Both the position numbers and the translations under genes were made by a program. From Chitinophaga polysaccharea (GTDB taxonomy: Bacteria > Bacteroidota > Bacteroidia > Chitinophagales > Chitinophagaceae): a stretch of DNA of 64,000 bases. Positions within the stretch are counted from its first letter, which is position 1, and every line of letters begins with the position of its first letter. The notes below the pieces were generated by a model that was not told where the DNA came from, did not search any database, and saw only the letters and a list, made by a program, of their open reading frames with translations. This document shows, one piece after another, positions 36,511-46,035 of the stretch. The stretch lies in assembly GCF_007829335.1 (NCBI RefSeq), contig NZ_VIWO01000003.1:496001-560000 (forward strand). The letters are read 5' to 3'.

Positions 36511-36980
36511 ATATAGCCTCGGGAAACGATCCGGAAATTACCATTAATGATCTCTTTCGGAACCTGGTATCTCCTGGCAGCAAGAGATTGATTTACCAAT
36601 AAATTTTAAATGCTCGGACACGGATGAAAACCGGGAACAGGAAAAATGGCATTCTCTTTTATGGCCCTACTATCATGAAGTCGGCAGGTATTGTTACGAA
36701 CGATGTTCTTTTCACCAGGTCATATTGGGACTAGCCAATCCTGCACATATACGGGGTACGGTAGTATAGGTTTTTATTATGACCACTGGTTCGTGAAACT
36801 GTTTCCCGTTATGAGAGATTGTTTAGGAATCGCTGCGACCTTTTTTAATTTTTCTTTTTTCTGTTTGCTTTCTTTTTTCTATGCTAAGCGTAAGCTAATG
36901 GAAACAAAAGGAAAAGCCTGGAAGAGATAGAAAAGATGTTAGCTTAAAAAGGAGCTGAGTGATAGGGTAGTTAATATATA

Positions 36981-36992
36981 TACTTTAAAGTA
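36981..36992. promoter_or_regulatory. 12-bp perfect palindrome ahead of GH38-like gene
   Basis: TACTTTAAAGTA, 17 bases before the start codon of the GH38-like gene and next to an AT-rich promoter-like run. Could be an operator, or could be chance in AT-rich DNA. Confidence 0.3.
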
Positions 36993-37009
36993 AATACAGG
37001 TTATTCCAT

Positions 37010-39739
37010 ATGAAATTGCTAAAACTGATCCTTTTATTAACCTTTCCAGTGATGTTAAATGCACAGATTGCCGCTGTGGATGCTGGTAATGGGGCCGTAA
37101 ATAATACGGTTACAGATATTGTGGTAGCTTTTAAAATGCACGTTGATATCGGCTATACAGATTGGGCGGAGGCTGTGCTTCAAAAATATTCGGGTCACAT
37201 GTTGGAAAAAACACTGAGCTTCATTGATCAAACGGCTTCGCTACCCAAGAGTGAGCAGTTTGTATGGACCATCCCTGCCTGGCCTTTGCAATACATGCTT
37301 GACAATTGTACGCCTGAAAATAAAGTGCGGTTGGAAAAGGCCATTAAAGAAAAACGCATCATCCCGCATGCGCTGCCTTTTACGCTGGAAACCGAGTCGA
37401 GCGACATGGAAAACCTTACCCGGGGGCTGTCATTTGCCGACAATATCAATCGCCGGTTAGGACTTGAACCTGCCCGTGACGCCAAGTTCACTGATGTGCC
37501 TGAGCATTCGTGGGTCATTCCGACATTATTAAAAAATGCAGGCATAGATATTTTGCATATTGGTTGTAACCCCGGTTCAGCTTCACCCGACGTGCCCACC
37601 TTGTTTTGGTGGCAGGGACCGGATGGCTCGAAACTCCTCACTTTTTATTGGGCACAATATTATGGTTCCGGAATTTTGCCACCCAAAAATTGGCCGCATA
37701 AAACATGGCTGGCCATGATCCATACGCATGAAAATACGGGTGCGCCGGACCCTAAAGATGTAGCTGCTTTGATAAAGGAAGCAAAGGAAAAAATGCCCAA
37801 TGCGCGGATACATATCGGAAGAATTGCTGATTTTTACGACTTGTTGATGAAGGAAAATCCAAAATTGCCGGTTATAAAAGGCGATATGCCGGATACCTGG
37901 ATTCATGGCTTTATGTCGATGCCCGAAGAAGTGAAAACAAATAAAGTTTTCCAACGCGAAACTTATGTGGCCGAGCAGTTGAATACCCATATGAACTTAT
38001 GGAAAGGGAAAAATGTTTCAATAGACCGGTACGTCAATAAAGCAATGGAGAACATGTTATTATTTGACGAACATACATTTGGCGCTGCCATTTCGCACGG
38101 ACATCAATCGTTTTGGAAATATGGAGATGACTTTAAAATTAACAAGGCTGCCGGCAATTACTACTTCCTGGAAAAGTCATGGGAGGAGAAATCAGCCTAT
38201 ACAAAAATGGCAGAAAGAACCATATGGCCACTAAAACGTAATCTCCTTTTTGAGTTAGTGAAATCTGTACAGGATAAATCAGCACACGTTACTGTTTACA
38301 ACCCCCTGCCTTGGAAAAGAAGCGGGCGGGTTGCGTTGTTCCAGAGCGAATACGAAAACCCGTTACATCCTGTGCCACCCGTTACCTCATTGAAAGATCT
38401 GGAAACAGGAAAGATTATTCCCGTATACCAGGATCATAACCTGCTTTCTTTTGATGCCACTGATATTCCAGCCGGCGGATATAAAACCTTTGTTGTTTCT
38501 GATGAGCATACAGACATTTCTCCAACGCTTTCAGCTAATGAGCAAAACAATATATTTGAGAATAAATATTTCAAATTGACGATTAACTCCTCTACAGGAA
38601 CATTGCTGTCGGTCTTTGATAAACAAAACAACCGGGAGCTGGTGGATACGCAGAGTAAATATGCTTTTGGCGAGTATGTTTATGAACAGCTGGGGCAAGA
38701 AGACGTAGCCACCTACAACAATAATTACATAAAGCCGGGAAACGAGGGATGGGCTGGTCAGGAGTTCATCCGGTTAAAAGATCAGCTGGCAAATCAAAAA
38801 CGCATAAGATTCACGGGAAGATGTGATAGAATAGAATGGCTTAAAGACAAAAGTATGATACGTGCCACAGCTATGTGCCAGCTAAATGACAGCAGTGCGC
38901 AGCGTTACCTGGTTAGTTATACGCTTTATGAAAACCAACCCTATATAGAAATTACCGTTGGATTGGATGGCAAGAAGCCTGTATCCAATCCTGAAGCGGG
39001 TTGGCTGGCTTTCCCCTTTGCCTTAAACAAACCGGAATACCGGTTGCTGCGTACCGGTGGTATAGTAGATCCGCAAAAGGATTTGGTGAACAAGACCAAT
39101 CACGATTTTTATTTTCTCAACACCGCGATGGCAATGTATGATAACGTGGGCGGTATTGGGCTGAATTGCCCACATACGCCAGGTGTGAGTATCGATCAGC
39201 CAGGAATAGGCGTTTATTCCCAAACAAGAACACTTTCTACCGGCACAGTATTCTCTAACCTTTACAACAATGTTTGGGGTACAAATTTCACTGAATGGGT
39301 AGAGGGATCACACGCGGCGAAATTTTATATCTGGAGCTACAAAAACTATGATGCAGCTTCCTCCTTCATTACTCCCGCAGAAGAAACACGCACGCCATTG
39401 AGCGCAGCTTTTTATGCGCCAACAGGGTTGGCATTTGCGTATAATTATGAAACCAGCGGTGAGCTGCCGAATATCCAAAGCGGTCTTTCACTTGACCGGA
39501 AAGGGATTTTGGTTACTTCATTCAACAAAACCGGGGCTGAAGCGAAGATCCGGTTTTGGGAAGAAGCAGGTCGTTCAGGGAAATGTACCGTAACGCTTCC
39601 CGGGAATGCTTCATTCAAAAAAGCCTACCTGTGTAATTTGCGGGGGGAATTGTTAGATAAAAACGGGATTGTAATTTCAAACAGCTCTTTTACATTTGAA
39701 ATTGGCGCTAACCAGCCACGGACATTTATATTGAAGTAG
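37010..39739 (+). CDS. Secreted GH38-like glycoside hydrolase (DUF5054 family)
   Basis: A 909-residue exported protein with signal peptide to about residue 19. The N-terminal GH38-type domain has the zinc motif 'FKMHVDIGYTD' (His44, Asp46), 'TIPAWPLQYML', and 'FDEHTFGAAISHGHQ' later. A large beta-rich C-terminal half starts around residue 420. GH38 enzymes are mainly alpha-mannosidases; the DUF5054 branch is uncharacterised, so the sugar is uncertain. A broken copy of a related gene lies directly downstream. Confidence 0.82.
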   Translation: MKLLKLILLLTFPVMLNAQIAAVDAGNGAVNNTVTDIVVAFKMHVDIGYTDWAEAVLQKYSGHMLEKTLSFIDQTASLPKSEQFVWTIPAWPLQYMLDNCTPENKVRLEKAIKEKRIIPHALPFTLETESSDMENLTRGLSFADNINRRLGLEPARDAKFTDVPEHSWVIPTLLKNAGIDILHIGCNPGSASPDVPTLFWWQGPDGSKLLTFYWAQYYGSGILPPKNWPHKTWLAMIHTHENTGAPDPKDVAALIKEAKEKMPNARIHIGRIADFYDLLMKENPKLPVIKGDMPDTWIHGFMSMPEEVKTNKVFQRETYVAEQLNTHMNLWKGKNVSIDRYVNKAMENMLLFDEHTFGAAISHGHQSFWKYGDDFKINKAAGNYYFLEKSWEEKSAYTKMAERTIWPLKRNLLFELVKSVQDKSAHVTVYNPLPWKRSGRVALFQSEYENPLHPVPPVTSLKDLETGKIIPVYQDHNLLSFDATDIPAGGYKTFVVSDEHTDISPTLSANEQNNIFENKYFKLTINSSTGTLLSVFDKQNNRELVDTQSKYAFGEYVYEQLGQEDVATYNNNYIKPGNEGWAGQEFIRLKDQLANQKRIRFTGRCDRIEWLKDKSMIRATAMCQLNDSSAQRYLVSYTLYENQPYIEITVGLDGKKPVSNPEAGWLAFPFALNKPEYRLLRTGGIVDPQKDLVNKTNHDFYFLNTAMAMYDNVGGIGLNCPHTPGVSIDQPGIGVYSQTRTLSTGTVFSNLYNNVWGTNFTEWVEGSHAAKFYIWSYKNYDAASSFITPAEETRTPLSAAFYAPTGLAFAYNYETSGELPNIQSGLSLDRKGILVTSFNKTGAEAKIRFWEEAGRSGKCTVTLPGNASFKKAYLCNLRGELLDKNGIVISNSSFTFEIGANQPRTFILK

Positions 39740-39954
39740 TTCCTTATATGCTGTTGAGCCATACGCGCCGCAATCGCTGGCCGCCGTAATCAACGGGACG
39801 GCAGCACCATGCATTAAGGCTTGACAAAAAAAATCGTAACTATAAAAAAATCCAAGGTAGCTTTTTAATATTGGTGCAGCTGCACATAGCTACAGTAAAG
39901 AGATGAAGCCAAATTCCGTCGCAAAAAAAAAACAGGCATTCCGGGGATTCGCTT
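39740..39954. other. Intergenic debris before the pseudogene
   Basis: About 215 bases, A-rich in places, with no open frame of interest. It leads into the broken GH38-like fragment. Confidence 0.35.
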
Positions 39955-40122
39955 GTCAACACACCTGTGAAAGAGATCATCGTCGTTTTTAAAACGCATT
40001 TCGACATTGGCTATACACACCGGTAAAGGATATTATACAGTACTGCAGCACTGATATGATAGACTGTGCCCTTAAAACCATGAAGGCTGAGGAAGCACAG
40101 AAAAAGATGCCCGGAGTAAGCA
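39955..40122 (+). pseudogene. Frameshifted N-terminal remnant of a GH38-like (DUF5054) gene
   Basis: One frame reads 'VKEIIVVFKTHFDIGYTHR' then stops at 40024. In the next frame, sharing one base, the text continues 'VKDIIQYCSTDMIDCALKT' and 'EEAQKKMPG'. Together they align with the intact neighbour's 'VVAFKMHVDIGYTD' and following residues. One missing base plus loss of the rest explains the structure. About 50 codons survive. Confidence 0.75.
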
Positions 40123-40229
40123 TACGCGTAGGATTACTAACAATAACACTATTAGCGGTACACTTTACTGATTTTGTCAACTGTGCCAGGTTTTCCTGGT
40201 TAAGGCGGCGGATACAAATTTATTGCGTT

Positions 40230-42458
40230 ATGAAAAATATTCGAATAACGACGGTGCTGCTGAGCTGTCTATTAAATACATTGATAGTTTACGCGCAGAA
40301 AACAACGCTGGAAGATTATAATATAAGGTGGAACACGCCTGGTATTAATTCACAGGGGTCTATGCCTATTGGTAACGGTGATATTGGCGCCAACGTATGG
40401 GTGGAAGCCAACGGAGATCTTTCGTTTTATGTTTCCAAAACGGACGCCTGGGATGACCTGGGGCGCCTGGTGAAGTTGGGGAAGGTGCGGGTGTCTGTTA
40501 CACCTAACCCATTTAACGAAAAGGACTTTTTACAGGAGTTGAAGCTACCGGAAGGAGAAATCCTGGTCAGCTATGGAGGCACGGAAATCAAATGTTGGAT
40601 AGATGCCAATCACCCTGTTATGCAGGTGGATGTGAAAAGCAGTAAACCCGTGAATGTACGGGTGACTTATGAAAACTGGCGTGAAGAGCGGACGGTATTG
40701 ACGGGGAATGAGGGATGGAGTGTTTGGGGGCTTGGAAACAGGCAGATGTCGGGTGATTGTTCGAAAGTGATATATGCAGAAGCTGATTCGCTGATGTTGA
40801 ATAACACAGAGACAATCATTGCTTTTCACCATAATGTTAATTCTATCTGGAAGAATAATATGGAAATACAGGCATTGTCTGCTGTTGCGGCGCAAAGCCC
40901 GGACCCATTGCTTCACCGGAATTTTGGATTATTGATTGACGCTTCGGGGATGAGAAATATTGCAGATACCGTGCTTGTAAGCGACAACGCTGCTAATAGT
41001 TTCCGGGTAAATATTTTCCCCTTTACACAAACAGGTGAGGTAGCAGCGTGGATACAAACGCTTCTTGCCCGGGCGAAATCCATTAAGGCCATTCCAGCAT
41101 CCAGGCGGGAGGTGGCCCACAAGGCGTGGTGGGCCGGTTTTTGGAACCGCTCTTATATTTTCCTCACTGCAAAAGATTCGGTAAATAGAACTGAGGCGGA
41201 AACGGTAACACGAGGCTATATTTTACAACGTTTCATGAATGCGGGTAGTGGAAGAGGAGGCTCCCCCATTAAGTTTAACGGCAGCATTTTTACAGCGGAT
41301 ACCTATCACCGTAATGACGAATATCACGGGCTCAATGCCGATTTCCGCCGTTGGGGAGGATGTTATTGGTGGCAAAATACGCGTTTGCCATATTGGTCGT
41401 TGCTTGCTTCGGGCGACTTTGACCTGATGGCACCACTCTTTTCCATGTATATGAAGGCGCTCCCCCTGCGAAAAGCGGCCACCACAAAATATTATGGACA
41501 TAGTGGCGCATTCTTTCCTGAAACCATGAATTTCTGGGGCACTTATGCAGATGGAGATTATGGATGTAACCGCGAAAATATAGCAGATGGTTACGTGAAG
41601 AATCCTTATGTACGTTATTACTGGCAAAGCGGACTTGAACTGTCGCTCATGATGCTGGACTACTATTCTTTCACGCAGGACGACCAATTTGCAAAAGATA
41701 CCTTAGTTCCGTTTGTATCTGAGATACTTACTTTCTATGACCAGCACTGGAAACGTGGTAGCGACGGAAAAATACTTTTTGATCCTGCTATGTCACTGGA
41801 AACTTTTCACACCGCCGTGAATCCACTACCTGAAATAGTTGGCATTACGGTAGTAGCGGGGAAAATGCTTCGTTTACCGGAGCAGCTGGCCAACAAAGAA
41901 AGGAAAACGAAGTGGGCAAAATTAATAGCTGATTTGCCGGCATTACCTATTCGTATGCTGGGTAATGATACCCTGCTTGCGCCTGCGCATAGCTACAGCA
42001 ATAAGGCCAATTCGGAGAACCCGGAAATGTATGCCATATTTCCATACCGGATGTTCAGGGTTGGTAAACCCGGTATAGAAATGGCCCGCAGAACATTTGC
42101 GGCAGCAGCACACAAGGAAAACGGCGGCTGGCAACAAAATGCAATTCAGTCAGCTTATCTTGGACTGGCGGAGAATGCGAGGAAAATGATTGTGGAAAGT
42201 TTTTCAAAATGGGACAGCAACTTTCGTTTCCCCGCTTTTTGGGGACCCAATTATGACTGGACACCCGATCAGGACCATGGTAGTGTAGCCTCCCTTGCAT
42301 TACAGCGTATGCTGCTCCAATACGGTGACGACGATGTACAGTTATTGCCGGCATGGCCCCGGGAATGGAATGCGCGTTTTAAAATAGCCGGACCGGGGAA
42401 GAAAGTTTACAAAGGTACTGTTGAAGATGGGCGGTTGAAGCTGGAAGGGAAAAAATAG
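40230..42458 (+). CDS. Secreted DUF5703 (GH95-like) glycosidase
   Basis: A 742-residue exported protein; signal peptide ends near 'LIVYAQ'. The start 'RWNTPGINSQGSMPIGNGDIG' and later 'GHSGAFFPETMNFWG' are typical of DUF5703 proteins. The end 'DHGSVASLALQRMLLQ' with 'LLPAWPREW' resembles GH95 alpha-L-fucosidase/galactosidase folds. The function is probably removal of a terminal sugar, not determined here. The true ATG is at 40230; the frame is open 58 codons further upstream through pseudogene sequence. No separate promoter was found. Confidence 0.85.
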   Translation: MKNIRITTVLLSCLLNTLIVYAQKTTLEDYNIRWNTPGINSQGSMPIGNGDIGANVWVEANGDLSFYVSKTDAWDDLGRLVKLGKVRVSVTPNPFNEKDFLQELKLPEGEILVSYGGTEIKCWIDANHPVMQVDVKSSKPVNVRVTYENWREERTVLTGNEGWSVWGLGNRQMSGDCSKVIYAEADSLMLNNTETIIAFHHNVNSIWKNNMEIQALSAVAAQSPDPLLHRNFGLLIDASGMRNIADTVLVSDNAANSFRVNIFPFTQTGEVAAWIQTLLARAKSIKAIPASRREVAHKAWWAGFWNRSYIFLTAKDSVNRTEAETVTRGYILQRFMNAGSGRGGSPIKFNGSIFTADTYHRNDEYHGLNADFRRWGGCYWWQNTRLPYWSLLASGDFDLMAPLFSMYMKALPLRKAATTKYYGHSGAFFPETMNFWGTYADGDYGCNRENIADGYVKNPYVRYYWQSGLELSLMMLDYYSFTQDDQFAKDTLVPFVSEILTFYDQHWKRGSDGKILFDPAMSLETFHTAVNPLPEIVGITVVAGKMLRLPEQLANKERKTKWAKLIADLPALPIRMLGNDTLLAPAHSYSNKANSENPEMYAIFPYRMFRVGKPGIEMARRTFAAAAHKENGGWQQNAIQSAYLGLAENARKMIVESFSKWDSNFRFPAFWGPNYDWTPDQDHGSVASLALQRMLLQYGDDDVQLLPAWPREWNARFKIAGPGKKVYKGTVEDGRLKLEGKK

Positions 42459-42466
42459 AGAAAATT

Positions 42467-42505
42467 AAAAAATAAAGAGGGACAGCTGGTCCCTCTTTAT
42501 TTTTT
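42467..42505. terminator. Bidirectional intrinsic terminator
   Basis: A perfect 17-bp stem with a five-base loop (42467-42483 with 42489-42505), with A and T runs at the outer ends, between convergent genes. Confidence 0.85.
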
Positions 42506-42528
42506 AACCCGTTTGCTTCTATTATTTT

Positions 42529-43122
42529 TTAATACTTCCGGTAATAGCGGGTAACCGTATTATCACTCCAGGTGATGTCTACATGATCCCAACCGTTGGT
42601 ATACCGATGGGTGGCATATTTTATCTTCATTGCATCCCTGGGTAGTTCCCTGTCATAATCCAGGCTGGGATCACTCACGCTGTTATATTTGTTCCGATAG
42701 ATAGTAGGGTGAAGGGTGATATCGGTTCCCTTTTGTTCGGCGGTACCTTTCATATAAAAGAATGCATATGATTTCAAACCACCCAATCCTGAGCTGGTAA
42801 AGCGGCAAATTTCAAAATCTCCGTTAGCGCTGAAACGGATACCATTGCCTGGGCGCGGTACCATATCCCATGGGGTAGGCGCGTTGTTAAACCAAATGCC
42901 GGTAGTAGGATTGTATACTGTAAGATTGAAATGCAGATCGGGATCCATATTTGCTTCATCGAGGCCAAACCAGGAATCGCCGGCGATGTCGGTAGTGATG
43001 TCGGTGCGTGGAGTAGCGGGAGTGCCTTTATCGTCTTTGTTTTTTTTGCAGGCAATGTTCAGGCTGAGCAAGATAGTGGCTAATGCCGTTCCTGTTATGG
43101 AGCGGAGTAATTTTAATCTCAT
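42529..43122 (-). CDS. Putative lipoprotein, unknown function
   Basis: A 197-residue lipoprotein with lipobox 'SLNIAC' then KKNKDDKG. The mature part is beta-rich with aromatic residues ('GDSWFGLDE', 'NGIRFSANGDFEICRF'). I do not recognise the family. It follows a ZU5-containing lipoprotein gene by 38 bases, so the two likely form a surface-lipoprotein operon. Confidence 0.7.
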   Translation of the reverse strand: MRLKLLRSITGTALATILLSLNIACKKNKDDKGTPATPRTDITTDIAGDSWFGLDEANMDPDLHFNLTVYNPTTGIWFNNAPTPWDMVPRPGNGIRFSANGDFEICRFTSSGLGGLKSYAFFYMKGTAEQKGTDITLHPTIYRNKYNSVSDPSLDYDRELPRDAMKIKYATHRYTNGWDHVDITWSDNTVTRYYRKY

Positions 43123-43160
43123 ATTAACTAGCGTTTATTGGATGTTGGTAATGGGGTTGA

Positions 43161-44459
43161 TTACATTTTTCTGATGACGCGAAACCGGCCCTTCATATTT
43201 TTATGGCGCACTACCAGGTTAGGGCACAGGCCTTCCTCTTTATATACAGTGGCACTAAAGGAACCTTCCAGGTATTCTACATCTCCCGATTTTTCTGTTT
43301 TCGTTATCGCTATTCCGCCGGGTGAGGCTATGGGGTCCGACATGCAAGGCGTATAGTTGTGAACGTATCCATTGCCTGGTCCGCCGTTATATACCGCGAT
43401 GCCTGTTCCTGCACTTTCCTCTACTGCGAATGGATAAAATCCGGAATTGGCGCCATTGGTTACCAGCATAATACTGGTGGTGGCAGATAAATTACCATTG
43501 ATGATAAACTTTCCATCTTCCATCATATAGAAGATACTATTGAGGGTATACGGAATGCCATCTATTTCTGCAGTGAAATAGGTTTCATCCACGATATAAA
43601 TATTGGACAGCAGCACGGCTTTGCCGGTAGCGCCTGGGCGTACATACCCTGCAGGGATGAAATTGTATATTTCTACGCTTACCTGTACCGGGTTGTGGCC
43701 TGGTATCTGATCCGGGGCGGTATAGAGCGCACGTTTGTTGCTGGACTCAACCGTGAGCTTACCATCCTGGAATATCTGCCAGTTCTTTATATTCTTAGGA
43801 TTGTCTTCAGCATGGGTATCCGCTATTTCTAATGGATCGTCTTTTCCCAGCGGTGCCAGCAGGAAAGGTGATGAAATGTCGACGGTAGTAGATCCTTTAG
43901 GTTTCAGTTCATGGTGTTCTACATTCAGCCAGAATTCGGCAAACGGCGCCCAGTCGCTAAAGTGCGTGGTATTGACGGTGAGCGTGCGCGCCGTTTCATC
44001 CAGAGCTGTTTGCGGAATACATCTCCAAATGCCATCGTTGCTTTGGAATGCAAGGAATAATACTTGTGCTGCAGTGCCTTCCAGGTCGTTGTCGTTGTAA
44101 TGGAAGGAGAGGGTTACCGGTTTGGTAAAGGTTTGCCCTTCTGGTAACAGACGATACGCATTACCGGGACTACCAGGCAATGTATTGGTAACCGGTTGAA
44201 TGGTAAAATCGGTTTCTTTGGTTACTGCACCTGCAGGCACGTCCAATTTCATGCGACCATCGGTGGTGGTAAGTGTGCCGCCAGCAGGGCCTATTTGGGC
44301 ATGTACCGCTTCTCCCACAGGGGCGCCTTTATCGTGTACGGTACCATGTTGGGGAACCGTTGCAGGTTGATTGTTATCGTTCTTTTTACAGCTGTAAAGG
44401 GCGATCAGCATACCGCCCAATAAGAGGAATGTTTTGGAGTTTTTAAAAAATGAACACAT
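43161..44459 (-). CDS. Lipoprotein with ZU5-like domain
   Basis: A 432-residue lipoprotein: lipobox 'ALYSC', short linker, then a ZU5-type beta domain (about 55-165; 'IGPAGGTLTTTDGRMKLDVP', 'AYRLLPEGQTFTKPVTL'). A less conserved C-terminal half follows. ZU5 domains in bacteria are found in secreted adhesive or protease-associated proteins; the role here is unknown. It is the first gene of a two-gene leftward unit. Confidence 0.78.
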   Translation of the reverse strand: MCSFFKNSKTFLLLGGMLIALYSCKKNDNNQPATVPQHGTVHDKGAPVGEAVHAQIGPAGGTLTTTDGRMKLDVPAGAVTKETDFTIQPVTNTLPGSPGNAYRLLPEGQTFTKPVTLSFHYNDNDLEGTAAQVLFLAFQSNDGIWRCIPQTALDETARTLTVNTTHFSDWAPFAEFWLNVEHHELKPKGSTTVDISSPFLLAPLGKDDPLEIADTHAEDNPKNIKNWQIFQDGKLTVESSNKRALYTAPDQIPGHNPVQVSVEIYNFIPAGYVRPGATGKAVLLSNIYIVDETYFTAEIDGIPYTLNSIFYMMEDGKFIINGNLSATTSIMLVTNGANSGFYPFAVEESAGTGIAVYNGGPGNGYVHNYTPCMSDPIASPGGIAITKTEKSGDVEYLEGSFSATVYKEEGLCPNLVVRHKNMKGRFRVIRKM

Positions 44460-44841
44460 GATGCTTGTTTATAACAATTTGATAAATAAAAGAGGGGCTA
44501 CTCTTTGCGGTGGCAAATCTAGCGCAGGCATATGAAGCCAGCTTCGGTGAAAAACCGGATAAAAATAATTACGTAGTAGTACTTAAATTTCCAGTGCTTA
44601 ATAACGGGGCCACTCGTTGATGCTTCGAGTTGATGTATTAATGTTGAAATATCATCAGGTTGAATAACGGTGTTAATAGGGGGAAGCCTTTTCCTGATTT
44701 TGTGACGCTTTCCAACAATAGCCTTGAAGGGGCTATGTCTGCAATGTTTTTAAAGTTCCTGGGAATAGCTTTTTTTGAGTAGAGATAATAGAAGACAGTA
44801 AAACTGTGCTATATTTAATTTTTCAAGCCACTTTTATAAAT
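44460..44841. other. Intergenic region
   Basis: About 380 bases between divergent genes. It contains TATATTTA near 44811 that could serve the GNAT gene. No RNA or repeat recognised. Confidence 0.4.
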
Positions 44842-45423
44842 ATGCACCATTTATTCCCCGATCAATTTCCTGTACTGCAAACCTCACGGTTACGCCTCAT
44901 CGAAATACAGCATGTCCATCAGCCGGATTTATTTTACCTGTTTACCGACAAGCTGGTAACACAGTATTATCATGTAGTGCCATTGCGGGAAGTGGCCGAT
45001 GTGAGGAAGATCGTGGATATGCTGAAACAGCGTTTCCAGGATAAACAGGCCATACGCTGGGGGATTGCGTTAGAAAATCAGCAGGAGTTAATCGGTACCA
45101 TCGGTTTCAACAGTTGGGTGGCGGGTCATAAAGCGGTATTAATTTATGCGCTGGTGCAGGAATACTGGGGCAAGGGGATTATGACAGAAGCGATTAATGC
45201 CGTGGTACAATATGGGTTTGATACTTTGCAGTTAAAACGGATCGAGGCGGAAGTGTTACAGGGAAACACAGGATCCGAACGGGTGCTGGAGAAAACAGGT
45301 TTTCAACATGAGGGCTTGTTGCGGCAGGGGATGATGTGGAATGGTGTGGCTTATGATATTAATATGTATGCGCGGTTGGCTACCGATCCGCCGCCGGGAA
45401 GTATCTTTATTGACCGCCGTTGA
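44842..45423 (+). CDS. GNAT-family N-acetyltransferase (RimJ/RimL-like)
   Basis: A 193-residue acetyltransferase. 'LQTSRLRLIEI' opening, 'IGTIGFNSW' strand, acetyl-CoA loop 'VQEYWGKGIMTEAINAVVQYGF' and 'EVLQGNTGSERVLEKTGFQHEG' are the standard RimJ/RimL blocks. The substrate is unknown; relatives acetylate ribosomal protein N termini or small amines. The ATG at 44842 is preferred to a GTG at 44806. Confidence 0.9.
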   Translation: MHHLFPDQFPVLQTSRLRLIEIQHVHQPDLFYLFTDKLVTQYYHVVPLREVADVRKIVDMLKQRFQDKQAIRWGIALENQQELIGTIGFNSWVAGHKAVLIYALVQEYWGKGIMTEAINAVVQYGFDTLQLKRIEAEVLQGNTGSERVLEKTGFQHEGLLRQGMMWNGVAYDINMYARLATDPPPGSIFIDRR

Positions 45424-45442
45424 ACAGCATGACAATGACAGC

Positions 45443-45462
45443 TGTTCCGATGTAGCGGAACA
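45443..45462. terminator. Weak hairpin between convergent genes
   Basis: TGTTCCG pairs with CGGAACA across a six-base loop. There is no T-run directly after it, so its terminator function is uncertain. Confidence 0.35.
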
Positions 45463-45494
45463 ATAAAGACACTTTTTATACCGTGGTTATTGAG

Positions 45495-45803
45495 TTAGCT
45501 CTTGTGGGCAGCCGCTTTTTTAGGAGCCGCTTTCTTGGTGGCAGTTTTCGGGGAACTGGCTTTAGGGACGGTTGTTTTTTTTGCAGCTGTTTTTTTGCCA
45601 GCAGCTTTCTTTTTAGGCGTTACTGCTTTCTTGTCTGAAAGTCCTGCTACCATGGCCTTACTGGCTTTCTTAATATTGCGGAGGAATTTCTTCTCTCCCA
45701 GTTTCTCTTTTAAATCAACCAATGCGGCTGTTAATACTTCGGCAACTTTTAAACCAGCTTCTTTTTTCAGATGCTTGCCTACTGGTTTCCTGGAATCGCT
45801 CAT
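45495..45803 (-). CDS. Histone H1-like Lys/Ala-rich protein
   Basis: A 102-residue basic protein. The N-terminal helix-rich part ('VAEVLTAALVDLKEKLGEKKF') is followed by a 45-residue tail of Lys/Ala/Pro/Thr repeats ('AAGKKTAAKKTTVPKA'). Such tails bind DNA and occur in bacterial H1-like and AlgP-type proteins. It is probably nucleoid-associated. The ATG at 45803 is chosen over a frame reaching 45848. Confidence 0.8.
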   Translation of the reverse strand: MSDSRKPVGKHLKKEAGLKVAEVLTAALVDLKEKLGEKKFLRNIKKASKAMVAGLSDKKAVTPKKKAAGKKTAAKKTTVPKASSPKTATKKAAPKKAAAHKS

Positions 45804-46035
45804 GGATTTATAATTTTTACAAAAAGTGATGATATTCAAAATTAACAATTATATAATATTGTCAATGTTAAGTTTTATAGTCCTTTGGACAAAAGAGGTA
45901 TGTGTAATGTAAAAAATAAATATATGTGTTCCTGGTACTTTGAATGGGCGAAAGGGAAATCAATTATAAATTCGTTATATTGGAGGTAAGCTACCACATT
46001 GTGTAGGAGCTTGTTATTGTTTTAACCATAGGGGT

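Larger units (their letters stand above)
35957..37009. other. Degenerate intergenic stretch, probable gene debris
   Basis: About 1 kb with no intact gene. A start-less rightward frame (about 36108-36383) includes 'ATGKFLAGELQLRPGAAIL', reminiscent of glycosidase C termini. Another start-less frame near 36610-36770 contains 'EKWHSLLWPYYHEVGRYC'. Neither has a start, signal or operon position. Two 20-bp sites (36028, 36491) and a perfect palindrome (36981-36992) lie here. It looks like a decayed carbohydrate-related region. Confidence 0.45.

Noticed and set aside
36691..36930. 79-codon rightward frame
   Set aside because: Unusual composition, no signal, no ribosome-binding site or operon context; lies in degenerate DNA.
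40056..40229. N-terminal extension of the DUF5703 gene
   Set aside because: These codons read through the GH38-like pseudogene; the signal peptide begins at the ATG at 40230.
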